The position numbers and the translations under genes were made by a program. 60,000 bases of DNA, taken from assembly GCF_963678635.1 (NCBI RefSeq), contig NC_087070.1:7290539-7350538 (forward strand), read 5' to 3'. Below are positions 1 to 8,868 of the stretch, piece by piece. Origin of the DNA: Symsagittifera roscoffensis. Its lineage: Eukaryota > Xenacoelomorpha > Acoela > Convolutidae. Numbering within the stretch: the stretch's first letter is position 1; every line of letters begins with the position of its first letter. A model generated the notes under the pieces. The model did no database searches, was not told the origin of the DNA, and was given only the letters and a program-made list of their open reading frames with translations.

Positions 1-63
1 ATTCCTCCAACTTTCCAAAACCCTTGAATATATCCACAGGTACGATTTTAACAACTTGTCTAA

Positions 64-252
64 ATGATACGAACAATTTTCAGTAGAACTGATATTTTTT
101 TATTGTTTGTAATTTTCATAACATTTCTATCATCCCTCATTTTGACAATATGTAAATGTATAAAGAAAGCAATCATTACATTTGCCCTAGCAACAATTTT
201 TCTAATTCTTTTTTTAGAAGAATATTATAATAAACATAAACCCTCTCACTAA
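64..252 (+). CDS. Small hydrophobic ORF (62 aa) at the left end of the envelope element
   Basis: This ATG-started frame encodes 62 residues. Two hydrophobic runs (about residues 10-29 and 34-51), separated by a short Cys/Lys-containing stretch, suggest a hairpin membrane peptide. It stops 5 nt before the next open frame begins, fitting the tight packing of the three frames downstream. It could be a real small membrane protein, or the end of a longer protein whose upstream exon or frame lies off the window. I recognise no family. The other copies are truncated before this point, so conservation cannot be checked here. Confidence 0.35.
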   Translation: MIRTIFSRTDIFLLFVIFITFLSSLILTICKCIKKAIITFALATIFLILFLEEYYNKHKPSH

Positions 253-257
253 AGTAA

Positions 258-1394
258 CAATTTAAAAATCCATCAAAAATTGCTACCCAACAGTCACAGA
301 ATCAGTCTTCACCGACATCATCCCAAGATAATCCAACACCACCTTCAACTACTCAAAACCCTCAAACATCTACACGAATTTCTTTTCAAGACAATCCATA
401 CACCTTTGAAGAAAGGCACGCTCGTTTATCTGAACCACTAGAACCAGTTCAACGACAAGCATCCCTAAGTGAACCAACATATAATCTTTACCCAACACTA
501 CCACAAGAACTAAGTAGAATACGAAACCTTAGTCAAAACCAAAACACAGCAGAAATAAATAGACAAATTATACATCCTCGACGAAATAGAAATTTTCAAA
601 CTCCCCGAGTTCATTTTGATATACCTCAATCCCCAACACAAACCACTCCAGAAAACACCACTGGTATCACACCAGAAACTCCTACACTTTTTTCACAACG
701 AAGCACTTCAAGTCTACCTTCAGACTACTTAGGTTCAACACCAACATCTGAACAGATACGTGAAAATCCCTTTAACCCCCCAAACCTAACATCACGACTG
801 CCATATTGGACTACAAATTCATTCACACAAGGTGAACCAAATTTAGTCAATGACCCCATAGATATTTCTACGGATACAACAACATCCTCATCACTACCAG
901 AAACATTATCACTACCATCAACACCATCAATAAGTCAATTTTCACCACTACCCTTTAACTTAAATTTTCCAAATAATCTCGACGCCAGATATCGAGAACA
1001 ATCATCAATAAATATTCCTTTAAGATTAGATTGGAATACATTCACAGCACCTCCACCACTATTTGGACAACATCAAGAAAGTAACCGCCTTCATAACTGG
1101 GCACTTAATAGATTACAATATCGCCAAGATATTCACAACGATATCCGTGATCACAATATTCAAATACTCCAACAAAACAGTTTACAATTAAAATTTGAAA
1201 TCACAGTTAAGTTAAATAATATTACCCAACATCCCTACCCATTAAATCCACCTAACATAACAGCTCAATCACTACCACCACCGTTTATAACTACTGAAGT
1301 AATATACAAATACGACAGATACACTAAAAACACAATTGGTTACATTACATTTTATAATCCATACTCAGGATTATCATACACATGTATATTCTAA
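258..1394 (+). CDS. 378-codon open frame without ATG; Pro/Ser/Thr-rich protein of the envelope element
   Basis: The frame is open from just after a TAA at 255-257 to a TAA at 1392-1394 and I find no in-frame ATG. Roughly the first 230 codons are rich in Pro, Ser, Thr, Gln and Asn and look disordered. The last ~130 codons are more balanced (RLDWNTFTAPPPLFGQHQES near codon 257) and look folded. So long a frame in AT-rich DNA is unlikely by chance. Translation would need splicing from an upstream exon, frameshifting from the preceding frame, or a non-AUG start; which one is not shown. Its 3' end overlaps the envelope start by 13 nt. The tail recurs on the minus strand near 40.0-40.25 kb. Family unknown. 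Confidence 0.55.
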   Translation, partial: QFKNPSKIATQQSQNQSSPTSSQDNPTPPSTTQNPQTSTRISFQDNPYTFEERHARLSEPLEPVQRQASLSEPTYNLYPTLPQELSRIRNLSQNQNTAEINRQIIHPRRNRNFQTPRVHFDIPQSPTQTTPENTTGITPETPTLFSQRSTSSLPSDYLGSTPTSEQIRENPFNPPNLTSRLPYWTTNSFTQGEPNLVNDPIDISTDTTTSSSLPETLSLPSTPSISQFSPLPFNLNFPNNLDARYREQSSINIPLRLDWNTFTAPPPLFGQHQESNRLHNWALNRLQYRQDIHNDIRDHNIQILQQNSLQLKFEITVKLNNITQHPYPLNPPNITAQSLPPPFITTEVIYKYDRYTKNTIGYITFYNPYSGLSYTCIF

Positions 1395-4000
1395 AATTAT
1401 TAATTTTTCTCCAAACCCTTTTTCTAATAACCTCAAATCAAAATATAAACCCTTCCCCTCGTACAGGACCACAAGATTTATTAGTAACACATTACGATTG
1501 CGAAGAAAATGAACAAAAAACACTACATAAATATGCAATCAATCAGGTATCACAATGTGAAACAGAACCACAAGCTATAGAAACCACAGATATAATAGCA
1601 ACACTCTATTCAAAAGCCCGAGCAACAACAGTTACAGGTTATAAATTCACAGCAACATTTTCCGAAAAGAAAGTACATTGTTCACAAGTCTCGAACGGAA
1701 ACAAAAACCGACTTGACCATGAATCATTCTACCAAAGTAATATAGAACGTCTTTTACATCTCAATCCCGACGATTGTAAAAATGAATTACTTAGACTAAA
1801 CATCACAAAAAATAAACGCTCCCAAAGAAAATTAGTTAATTTTCAAATTTTTTCAGACTCTGTACATCAATCACAACTTGAAAGACACCAAGGACATATA
1901 AGACTAGACGAAAAATACCCGTATAACGGCGCACACGGACGATTAACCTATGACCTACATGATAAACACTGGATACCACACATTGGTATAAATAACCCAT
2001 CAAACTGCAAAGCAGACACAAAAAATAAAGGATACCAAGAAATAATGTTTTTCGATTGGAAAATACAACTCGAAAAAATACAACTCACACGAGATTTATC
2101 TGATAATACAATGATCTATCAAGGAATCCGACTACCTTGTAAAAATGATCAAGGATATTGCGACCCTACAACGAGAACACAAGCAACAATTGTTTGGTTC
2201 CCCGAAGACACATGTACAACATTTCAAGTAGCAAAAATACACGCTCGTATGATAAAATTTCACGAAAAATATTTCATACAATCAATTCCATATGAACAAG
2301 TCCATCCATCACGCAAACTAAGTTCCGATTTTCGAAACATAGACAATATAGAAAATAAATTGACACGTTTTCAAATATATCAAGAAACAGAACTTGCATG
2401 TAAATACAGGAATCCACTTCACAGAACACAATACTCTGAAATATTAGTTGAATATGAAAAAGGATTCGACATGACCACTGGTAAAGTAAAAATCGACCCA
2501 TACGCCACAGGTCATCCTCTAAACGAAGGAACATCCTATATACCAGTTAATTTTGAAAAGAGCAACGGACAACCTGGTGGACATCTAAAACCTTATGACA
2601 CCAGAAGCACACGCTTACAAGAATTATCACTAATGAATACTACATATTTTGGTAATATCCACTATGATATTCATTTGGATATGAAACTAGACTATACAAT
2701 TAGCCGCATTTTTCAAGAAATGTCACTCTCTGAATTAGAAACACTACATCAACTATGCGAATTAGAACGAACACAAATACTACAATCACTTGCACTAGCA
2801 GTATTAAAAATACCCTACGCAGGATACTTATTATCAGGAAATAGATCAAATTTTTTAGACTACGAAGGAAACATCTTATGGTTTTATACTTGTACTAAAA
2901 AAGTATCACCACTATACGTTTTTGAAGATAAACGATGTTATAAAAGAATTCCTATCTTTTATAAGAATAAAGTACATTTCGTGGATACACTTTCACGAAG
3001 AACATATTTCTGGGATACCGCAGTCCCATGTGGATCAGAAAATAGCCACAATGTAGTACAACTAAACCCTGATGAAAACAAATATTATCTTCTCACTCCA
3101 TATCCCACATTAATGCAATCACTCAAAAAATTTTCACCAGAAAGCATTCGCGCTATTGCTCGAAACCCAAATATAGACTTACAATCAATAGGAATCTATT
3201 CAAAATCAGATATTCAACATCACATTAGAACACAACAATTCCAAGAATTATTAACACAAATGGACACTATACAAAGACAATCAATAGACCAAAACTTACG
3301 CAAACTTGCAGAAACCGCAGGATTTGCCGATATCTACACACAAGACTATAGCGGATATTTTAAAGACATAAAAGATTATATATATCTAAACGGCGAAAAA
3401 TACCGTCCCCAAGATATATCACCAATTAACATTTTTAGCTTTGTTACACTCAAAAATGAGATCCTAGATTTTCTAGGATGGCCCTACTACATCTTAGAAA
3501 AATTGACTATTTTATACGCAATGTTTAACTTTATTGGATTTCTTTTCTCACTCTTAAAAGGAATCTACAATACATGTGCTATACACACACAAGTAAACAG
3601 ACAAGCAAGCGTAGCACGCATACTCTTTGCAGGATTTTTTGGAATTTTTTCCACATCTTTAAACAAAATTCTTTTAGACGCACAAATAAAAGGATATAAC
3701 ACAAAAATAACAACACGACAAAATACATACGACGAAGAACATAACAATGTCGACACACAGCCAACGGCACCACAATTACCACCCCTACCAAATAACCATC
3801 CACTATCCCTAGCCCCGCGAAATTTTAGAAATTTAGCAATCACACATAATCCAAATTTTCGACTCACCACATCACAAAGTCCCGTCCAACATATAATGAC
3901 ACATCCATCACAAGATGATAATACTTATGAACAAATTATTGAACAGCCCCATACCACCGCTTTTAAATCTCAAAATAATAATTTTTTTAGCCCACGATGA
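1382..4000 (+). CDS. env-like: Intact 872-aa envelope-like glycoprotein
   Basis: The protein starts with a hydrophobic signal-like segment (1-19), then a long ectodomain with many cysteines (40, 59, 100, 132, 209, 253, 260, 278, 340, 459, 504, 519, 550). Basic stretches near 143-150 (KNKRSQRK) are candidate cleavage sites. A strongly hydrophobic region at about 703-730 and a second at 745-765 precede a hydrophilic tail of about 105 residues. The Cys spacing around 253-278 and the Lys-containing C-terminal membrane region resemble the glycoproteins of chuviruses and related arthropod mononegaviruses, which are also known as captured envelopes in insect LTR elements; this is recognition by eye. 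The frame is uninterrupted, unlike the minus-strand copies. It overlaps the upstream frame by 13 nt and the downstream frame by 4 nt. Role inferred: membrane fusion and entry or cell-to-cell spread. Confidence 0.8.
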   Translation: MYILKLLIFLQTLFLITSNQNINPSPRTGPQDLLVTHYDCEENEQKTLHKYAINQVSQCETEPQAIETTDIIATLYSKARATTVTGYKFTATFSEKKVHCSQVSNGNKNRLDHESFYQSNIERLLHLNPDDCKNELLRLNITKNKRSQRKLVNFQIFSDSVHQSQLERHQGHIRLDEKYPYNGAHGRLTYDLHDKHWIPHIGINNPSNCKADTKNKGYQEIMFFDWKIQLEKIQLTRDLSDNTMIYQGIRLPCKNDQGYCDPTTRTQATIVWFPEDTCTTFQVAKIHARMIKFHEKYFIQSIPYEQVHPSRKLSSDFRNIDNIENKLTRFQIYQETELACKYRNPLHRTQYSEILVEYEKGFDMTTGKVKIDPYATGHPLNEGTSYIPVNFEKSNGQPGGHLKPYDTRSTRLQELSLMNTTYFGNIHYDIHLDMKLDYTISRIFQEMSLSELETLHQLCELERTQILQSLALAVLKIPYAGYLLSGNRSNFLDYEGNILWFYTCTKKVSPLYVFEDKRCYKRIPIFYKNKVHFVDTLSRRTYFWDTAVPCGSENSHNVVQLNPDENKYYLLTPYPTLMQSLKKFSPESIRAIARNPNIDLQSIGIYSKSDIQHHIRTQQFQELLTQMDTIQRQSIDQNLRKLAETAGFADIYTQDYSGYFKDIKDYIYLNGEKYRPQDISPINIFSFVTLKNEILDFLGWPYYILEKLTILYAMFNFIGFLFSLLKGIYNTCAIHTQVNRQASVARILFAGFFGIFSTSLNKILLDAQIKGYNTKITTRQNTYDEEHNNVDTQPTAPQLPPLPNNHPLSLAPRNFRNLAITHNPNFRLTTSQSPVQHIMTHPSQDDNTYEQIIEQPHTTAFKSQNNNFFSPR

Positions 4001-5790
4001 GCCGCCAACTTGGATCACTCCATCGATCAAATTCCCATCCAACCAACCTTACCTCTTCAATCCCAATAATACCACTTTTTGCTTTTCCGCCACCCGATTT
4101 TCCATCTAGCAATGTAACATCAGGCATGAATTCCGACACTAACTCACAAATTTCAGTTTTATACTCCATTTCACAGCTAAATAACCCGAATATTGAAACC
4201 CCCGACGAATTTGCCGACTCAGAACCATCTCCATCCAATAATTTTCATAACCCTTCTCATTTTTCTCAACCTCCTTTTCAACCCATATTATCAAATAACC
4301 CTGACCCAATCACTCCTACACCCTCTTATGCTTCCCAAGTTACCCCAACCTACTCCTCATACCATTCTGACCAATCATCTCCAGACACCCCCCGAATCTC
4401 CCCAGAGCTAGACAATTTTATTACCCTCCAACAACAACCCTACCACCTTAACACCCCGACCATAAACCAAATCTCCTCCACTACAGATTCATCCAATCCC
4501 CCTACACCCTCTTCAAATTATACCGAATCATTAGCACCATCATCCACATCAACTGAATCCTCACTCAACACTAATAGAGCTTATCGCACTTTTAAAAGAA
4601 AGTTCCCCAACCATCCTTTCCCAGCAAAACCAGGAACAGCCCGAGAATACATCAACCACCCCCGACATACTAACACTAGAGAATTTTTAGCCATCACTTT
4701 ACCCTCATTTCCACAATACACCTTAAACACCCCTCATGACGCTAACGAAACACGCAACTTTGTAGACGAATACGTTTTAATGCCCACTCTCTCTTGGACC
4801 TCATACTATCATTTCACTAACCCTCTTTGCTTACCTTTAACTAACACATCCATTGATATAGACCGAAACAAAGACATGCTATATCGACTAACTACACCAC
4901 TCACCGCTAGACAATTTACTTACGTTGGATATAAAAAATCACTAAAAATACACACTGCACCTAGAGCTAACGAATACACACTAGAATACTATGATCACAA
5001 CATCATCAGAGCTAACCAAGATCAATTCTTAGACGACGATCGCTTCGCTAACCCACAAATCACCGAGAAATTTTTCATCAAGACACCATATGTATTTACA
5101 CTAAACATCTTCGACCGAAAGTTTGATCACATTATTTCAGAAGCACTAACAAGCACACAAGCGTACGAAAGTTTTAAAGAACGCTTCCAAATCTTTTCAC
5201 TAACCTTTCATTTCCTTGCACCACACGAAAGAGATTTACACTGCTCACACGATATTATGTTGCGAACTAAACAAACACATACATACAGTTACTATCGTTT
5301 CATCCAAAATCACTTTGACCTCCACACACCCTCTAGACAACCACACCATCGCTTTCAATTCATCAATTCAAAATACACTTCACCGTATTTCCTAAATTTC
5401 ACATATTGTATTAAAGATACTAACCTTCATGGTATTCTTCGTAATTATGACCCCATAACCCAAATGTATATTTTCTGCCCCATCACCAAGACCTTCAACG
5501 CAGAAGAATCCCGACCCTTCCTTATCCCGCACGAGTTTGTACAGCCTATAGAAATCCCCATTTTAGAATTCATCCACAACACTAAATTTAACCACAAGTT
5601 ATATAACTTAATCCAAAACACACCTTATGAGTTTGCAGTAGGCACTGAAGAACTAACCACTATTAAGGCACTTCAATTGCTTTGGCCACTACTTCAAACT
5701 AAAAATATCATCCGCATCTTAGCTAAACTACTAACAACTTCAGAACTAATTCACGATATCTTCCCCCACGGTTTTTTCCCCGACGACTAA
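3997..5790 (+). CDS. Intact 597-aa protein of unknown family downstream of the envelope
   Basis: The start codon overlaps the envelope stop in an ATGA arrangement, which suggests coupled termination-reinitiation. Residues 1-~190 are rich in Ser, Pro, Thr, Asn and Gln and look disordered. From about 192 a basic stretch (RTFKRKF) leads into a ~400-residue part with regular hydrophobic and aromatic spacing that looks folded. No signal peptide or obvious membrane segment is seen. Broken copies lie on the minus strand at 26.08-27.69 and 36.14-37.90 kb, and the ATGA junction is kept in both. An ORF of this size after an envelope is not standard in gag-pol-env elements. If the element derives from a negative-strand virus it could be a nucleoprotein or matrix-like protein; that is speculation. 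Confidence 0.8.
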   Translation: MSRQLGSLHRSNSHPTNLTSSIPIIPLFAFPPPDFPSSNVTSGMNSDTNSQISVLYSISQLNNPNIETPDEFADSEPSPSNNFHNPSHFSQPPFQPILSNNPDPITPTPSYASQVTPTYSSYHSDQSSPDTPRISPELDNFITLQQQPYHLNTPTINQISSTTDSSNPPTPSSNYTESLAPSSTSTESSLNTNRAYRTFKRKFPNHPFPAKPGTAREYINHPRHTNTREFLAITLPSFPQYTLNTPHDANETRNFVDEYVLMPTLSWTSYYHFTNPLCLPLTNTSIDIDRNKDMLYRLTTPLTARQFTYVGYKKSLKIHTAPRANEYTLEYYDHNIIRANQDQFLDDDRFANPQITEKFFIKTPYVFTLNIFDRKFDHIISEALTSTQAYESFKERFQIFSLTFHFLAPHERDLHCSHDIMLRTKQTHTYSYYRFIQNHFDLHTPSRQPHHRFQFINSKYTSPYFLNFTYCIKDTNLHGILRNYDPITQMYIFCPITKTFNAEESRPFLIPHEFVQPIEIPILEFIHNTKFNHKLYNLIQNTPYEFAVGTEELTTIKALQLLWPLLQTKNIIRILAKLLTTSELIHDIFPHGFFPDD

Positions 5791-5793
5791 CAG

Positions 5794-5872
5794 GTAAGTA
5801 TGAACTAAATGAATATTACTAACTAATTAAAATATTGAAAAACTCACCATTCCTTATTCATGTTTTCTTTAG
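5794..5872 (+). other. 79-nt mini-intron 3 nt after the last stop codon
   Basis: The stop TAA (5788-5790) is followed by CAG|GTAAGT, a consensus 5' splice site, and 79 nt later by TTTTCTTTAG. The minus-strand copies keep the same layout and size: GT at 26073 with AG ending at 25992, and GT at 36137 with AG ending at 36056, both 82 nt. Retention in three copies suggests the transcript is spliced in its 3' UTR. Confidence 0.6.
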
Positions 5873-7502
5873 ATTTTTAGCCTTCATCTTCAATCATCTG
5901 AAAAATTCACAAAAGAAAAATAAAAAATAGCAAACTTCTTCAAAACTATTTAAAACCCTATTTAACTTTTGCACCAACAATTAAATAAATATAATACCAA
6001 TGCAGTAAATTAATTTATAAAATTTTCCCCTAAAAGCAGTAAATCTACATATGATGAAAATTTGTATCTTAAAATTCCCCCATTACTAGCAGTAAATTTC
6101 CAAATTCTATGCAGTAAATTAATAAAATGCAATTGCAGTACTAACCTTTTGATATTTTCATTCATTCGCACAGAAATTCTATCCACACTCGCACAGCTCG
6201 CCCACGAAGAATTGTTTAAAATAATGAATTTCAGTTTCAAGTTTTCACACTCAACAACTCTAACAAATAATAACAAGTTTCAAACTTTCCTTTAACCCGG
6301 TTGGAAAGGAATCATATACTAAACAAAACTAACCAACGCAGCTTACTAAATACCACAAATCATAAAATAACAGCATGACTAAGAAAAGGAAACCAACGGT
6401 ACCCAAACCGGATTAACCCAGTTTAAAACTGGATAATTTATTCTTTTGAAGACTATTACAAAGTCTTAGAAAGAAATAATAAAACACAAAAAAGTCAAAA
6501 GACAAACCCATACCACAAACAATTTGCTTTTTGGAAAAAGTACATAACCAACAAAACATAAGTAAAACCACAACAAACCCAACATAAAATGTTGTCACAT
6601 AACAGGACCCCTCATAAAAACCGCATGAAATCATACTCCCACACCTGGCCTAACCCACCAGGAAAGGACGTCCTGAGCATGCTCTATAGCCGGCCTAACC
6701 CACCGTGCTACATCCACGCTTTGTGACCACACCTTTATTTTTAATAAGAGCTACTCAAGGGTGAGTAACTCTTCAAAATAACCGAACTAAAACAAAAAGC
6801 TTTTGTGAAAACAACTAACTAAAATCATAATTAAAAAATATTAAATTAATAAAAGTTTTATAAAATGTAAAATCACATGATGCAATATATAGATCAGAAT
6901 ACAACACCAAGGACGAACATCAAAAGACAAGACGACCTCACTACACTCGAGAGAGAATGACCAACTACAATCGATATGCCGCTCACAATCACAACTCAAA
7001 GGATTTAGAGTACGACTTGACCTCGCAGAAAAGGACTTCATTGAACTAGACCAATGACCACCTCGATGTTCAAGTATACGTACAGATCCGAGTAACCAGG
7101 CATCCCCTCCACGCACAATCTCCACGCCATTCCCGAGCTAGATCAAACACAAAAGAAGTTCTCTCCGAAGAACAGAAAAACCTGACATAGCCAACCATTC
7201 TGAAACCAGAATTGATGCTGTTGCAGAGACTCAGTCGTTGTCACAAGAAGAACACAACGTCTTGTGTCCTCAATTCCAGATCCCTGGAACTTCCTTAACA
7301 AAAAGGAAACAAAAGAAAAATGATGTTCGCCGAATACCAACGTCCATCATCCATCCTTGAACTACAAAAGAACTGTTCTAAAAAACTCTGTAAAACCCGG
7401 ATGGGTGGAACCTGATCTAAACTATATTTTATGATTGGATAAATTAAATGTTTTACCAATGTAAAGTATTTAATATTAACCAATCATGATCCATCTAACT
7501 AA
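5873..7502 (+). other. Non-coding 3' region of envelope element copy 1
   Basis: About 1.6 kb of AT-rich sequence with no convincing ORF on either strand. Segments 6300-6780 and 6840-7400 reappear reversed at about 34.1-35.6 kb, where 437 bp of it is tandemly duplicated. Confidence 0.55.
6002..6141 (+). repeat. Clustered GCAGTAAA motifs in the 3' UTR
   Basis: GCAGTAAA occurs at 6002, 6036, 6089 and 6111, with a variant GCAGTACT at 6134. Related TTTACTGC motifs occur in the minus-strand copies near 25.88 and 35.94 kb. Function unknown; RNA-binding or processing sites are possible. Confidence 0.45.
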
Positions 7503-7797
7503 CAACCCACTTATTTGTAAGTGCTGAAGTTACTTGTAATTTCAGCACCAGAGAGATTTGAATTTAACTTAGAAATTAGTTGGACTCTCCCGAGCACTTC
7601 AGCAGCCGCAATAAACCAGTATACCCTAGATCTATTGAGCCTAGCAGAGACTAGTTAAACAACCTGAGACTAGATAGTATAAGAGTAAGATTAGGATCGG
7701 TATTAGACTAAGAAGTTGCACGAATCTATCCGGCCGAAAATAAGATAGCGTGACGAGCAGACGGTGTACCCTATCCGAAATTACTCTATGAGTTACA
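7503..7797 (+). repeat. 280-bp terminal repeat with a conserved hairpin, copy 1
   Basis: This repeat lies at the right end of the envelope element. Three further copies are on the opposite strand (14,128-14,384; 24,985-25,240; 33,770-34,003). It begins with a hairpin (7521-7548, 13-bp stem, 2-nt loop). At 7516-7797 it could be read as a TG...CA LTR of 282 bp, but the minus-strand copies do not share the CA end and no partner LTR is visible, so LTR status is open. Confidence 0.55.
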
Positions 7798-7960
7798 CTC
7801 CAGGAATAACTCAGGAATTCAACTCAGTGATACAAGAGTTAACATTGAAGCTAAATTGATTAAAACTTTTTGCTTACATATTAGAACAAATTACTCGCAA
7901 AAAACTGACAGAACAAAAAATTAAGGTTTTCAATAAATACCTTTACAGCCCAAATTACAG
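7798..7960. other. Short unannotated gap
   Basis: AT-rich sequence between the terminal repeat and the hairpin; I see no coding or structured feature. Confidence 0.4.
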
Positions 7961-8549
7961 TGCTGATTTAAATTATCCGGACGAAACGAACAAAACTTGA
8001 ATTTTCAAACTCGTTTTTCTTAAATTGGGTTAAGATAAGACAAAAAGTGAAGAGAACAAAAGTTGCTTAGAATTTCACAAGAATTAATATAGTGCCATTT
8101 TTTCTCCGAAATTCTCAACAAAAATTTTACCCCAAAAATGGGTCATTTTGGCTTTTTTCAATTAATCAAGAATTACGCTGAAACTACTTTGTTAATTGAT
8201 GGAGAATATATATCACTAGAAGCTTTTGGATTTTACTGGTTTTTGGAGATTTAACCCTTCTAAAACTTTGTTGGGCTGTGTTGGAAGCTTCTAGTGATAT
8301 ATATTCTCCATCAATTAACAAAATAGTTTCAGCGTAATTCTTGATTAATTGAAAAAAGTCAAAATGACCCATTTTTGAGGTAAAGTTTTTGTTGAGAATT
8401 TCGGAGAAAAAATGGCACCATATTATTTCTGGTAAAATTCCAAGCAACTTTTGTCTTCTTCACTTTTTGTCTAATCTTAACCCAATTTGAGAAAAACGCG
8501 TTTGAAAATTCAAGTTTTGTTCGTTTCGTCCGGATAATTTAAATCAGCA
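7961..8549. repeat. Long near-perfect inverted repeat (265-bp arms, 59-nt loop)
   Basis: Bases 7961-8225 are the reverse complement of 8285-8549 with few mismatches. The inner ends join at AAGCTT and the loop is 8226-8284. Outer ends contain GCTGATTTAAATTATCCGGA, and diverged relatives of that end sequence occur near 12,340-12,400, 13,985-14,050, 24,850 and 33,640. It is either a foldback or MITE-like element or a hairpin-RNA source. It lies about 320 bp upstream of the ISG12-like start codon. Confidence 0.85.
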
Positions 8550-8868
8550 TACTGTATAAATCAGTAACAAAGTAGCATGTTTTTTTTCCAGTTGGTCCAA
8601 TTGGCAATTTACAAGAATCTATTTTCAAAAACGATGACAGGCAAAACGATAAATTTTCTGTTAACTTCAAGATGTCGATCAGATATGTTTCATCCTTTCT
8701 TCAGAAGTCGGAACAAAAAATTCCAAATAGAGAAATATCGCAGAAACTTTCGTGGATTCTTGACAGGAATTGTTTAAAAATATGATATCAGCATCATATT
8801 CAAAATTGTTCGATTAAATTAAACGATTTTTTTTTCAGAATTGTATGATTTAGAAAGGAAACTTCAAA

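Larger units (their letters stand above)
1..7797 (+). mobile_element. Envelope-bearing virus-like element, copy 1, left end outside window
   Basis: Four same-strand frames lie end to end (64-252, 258-1394, 1382-4000, 3997-5790), followed by about 1.7 kb of AT-rich 3' sequence and a 280-bp repeat. Diverged, broken copies of the same DNA lie on the minus strand at 25.4-29.4, 34.0-38.7 and 39.4-40.25 kb, so this is a mobile or endogenous viral family. No reverse transcriptase, integrase or polymerase is visible in the part seen; such genes could lie left of base 1. The right boundary is drawn at the end of similarity among copies (about 7,795). An LTR retroelement with a captured envelope is the conventional reading; an integrated virus is the alternative. 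Confidence 0.7.

Noticed and set aside
7516-7797. Firm call of the 280-bp repeat as an LTR
   Set aside because: TG...CA ends can be read in copy 1 only; no paired LTR, primer site or target duplication is visible, so it is listed as a repeat.
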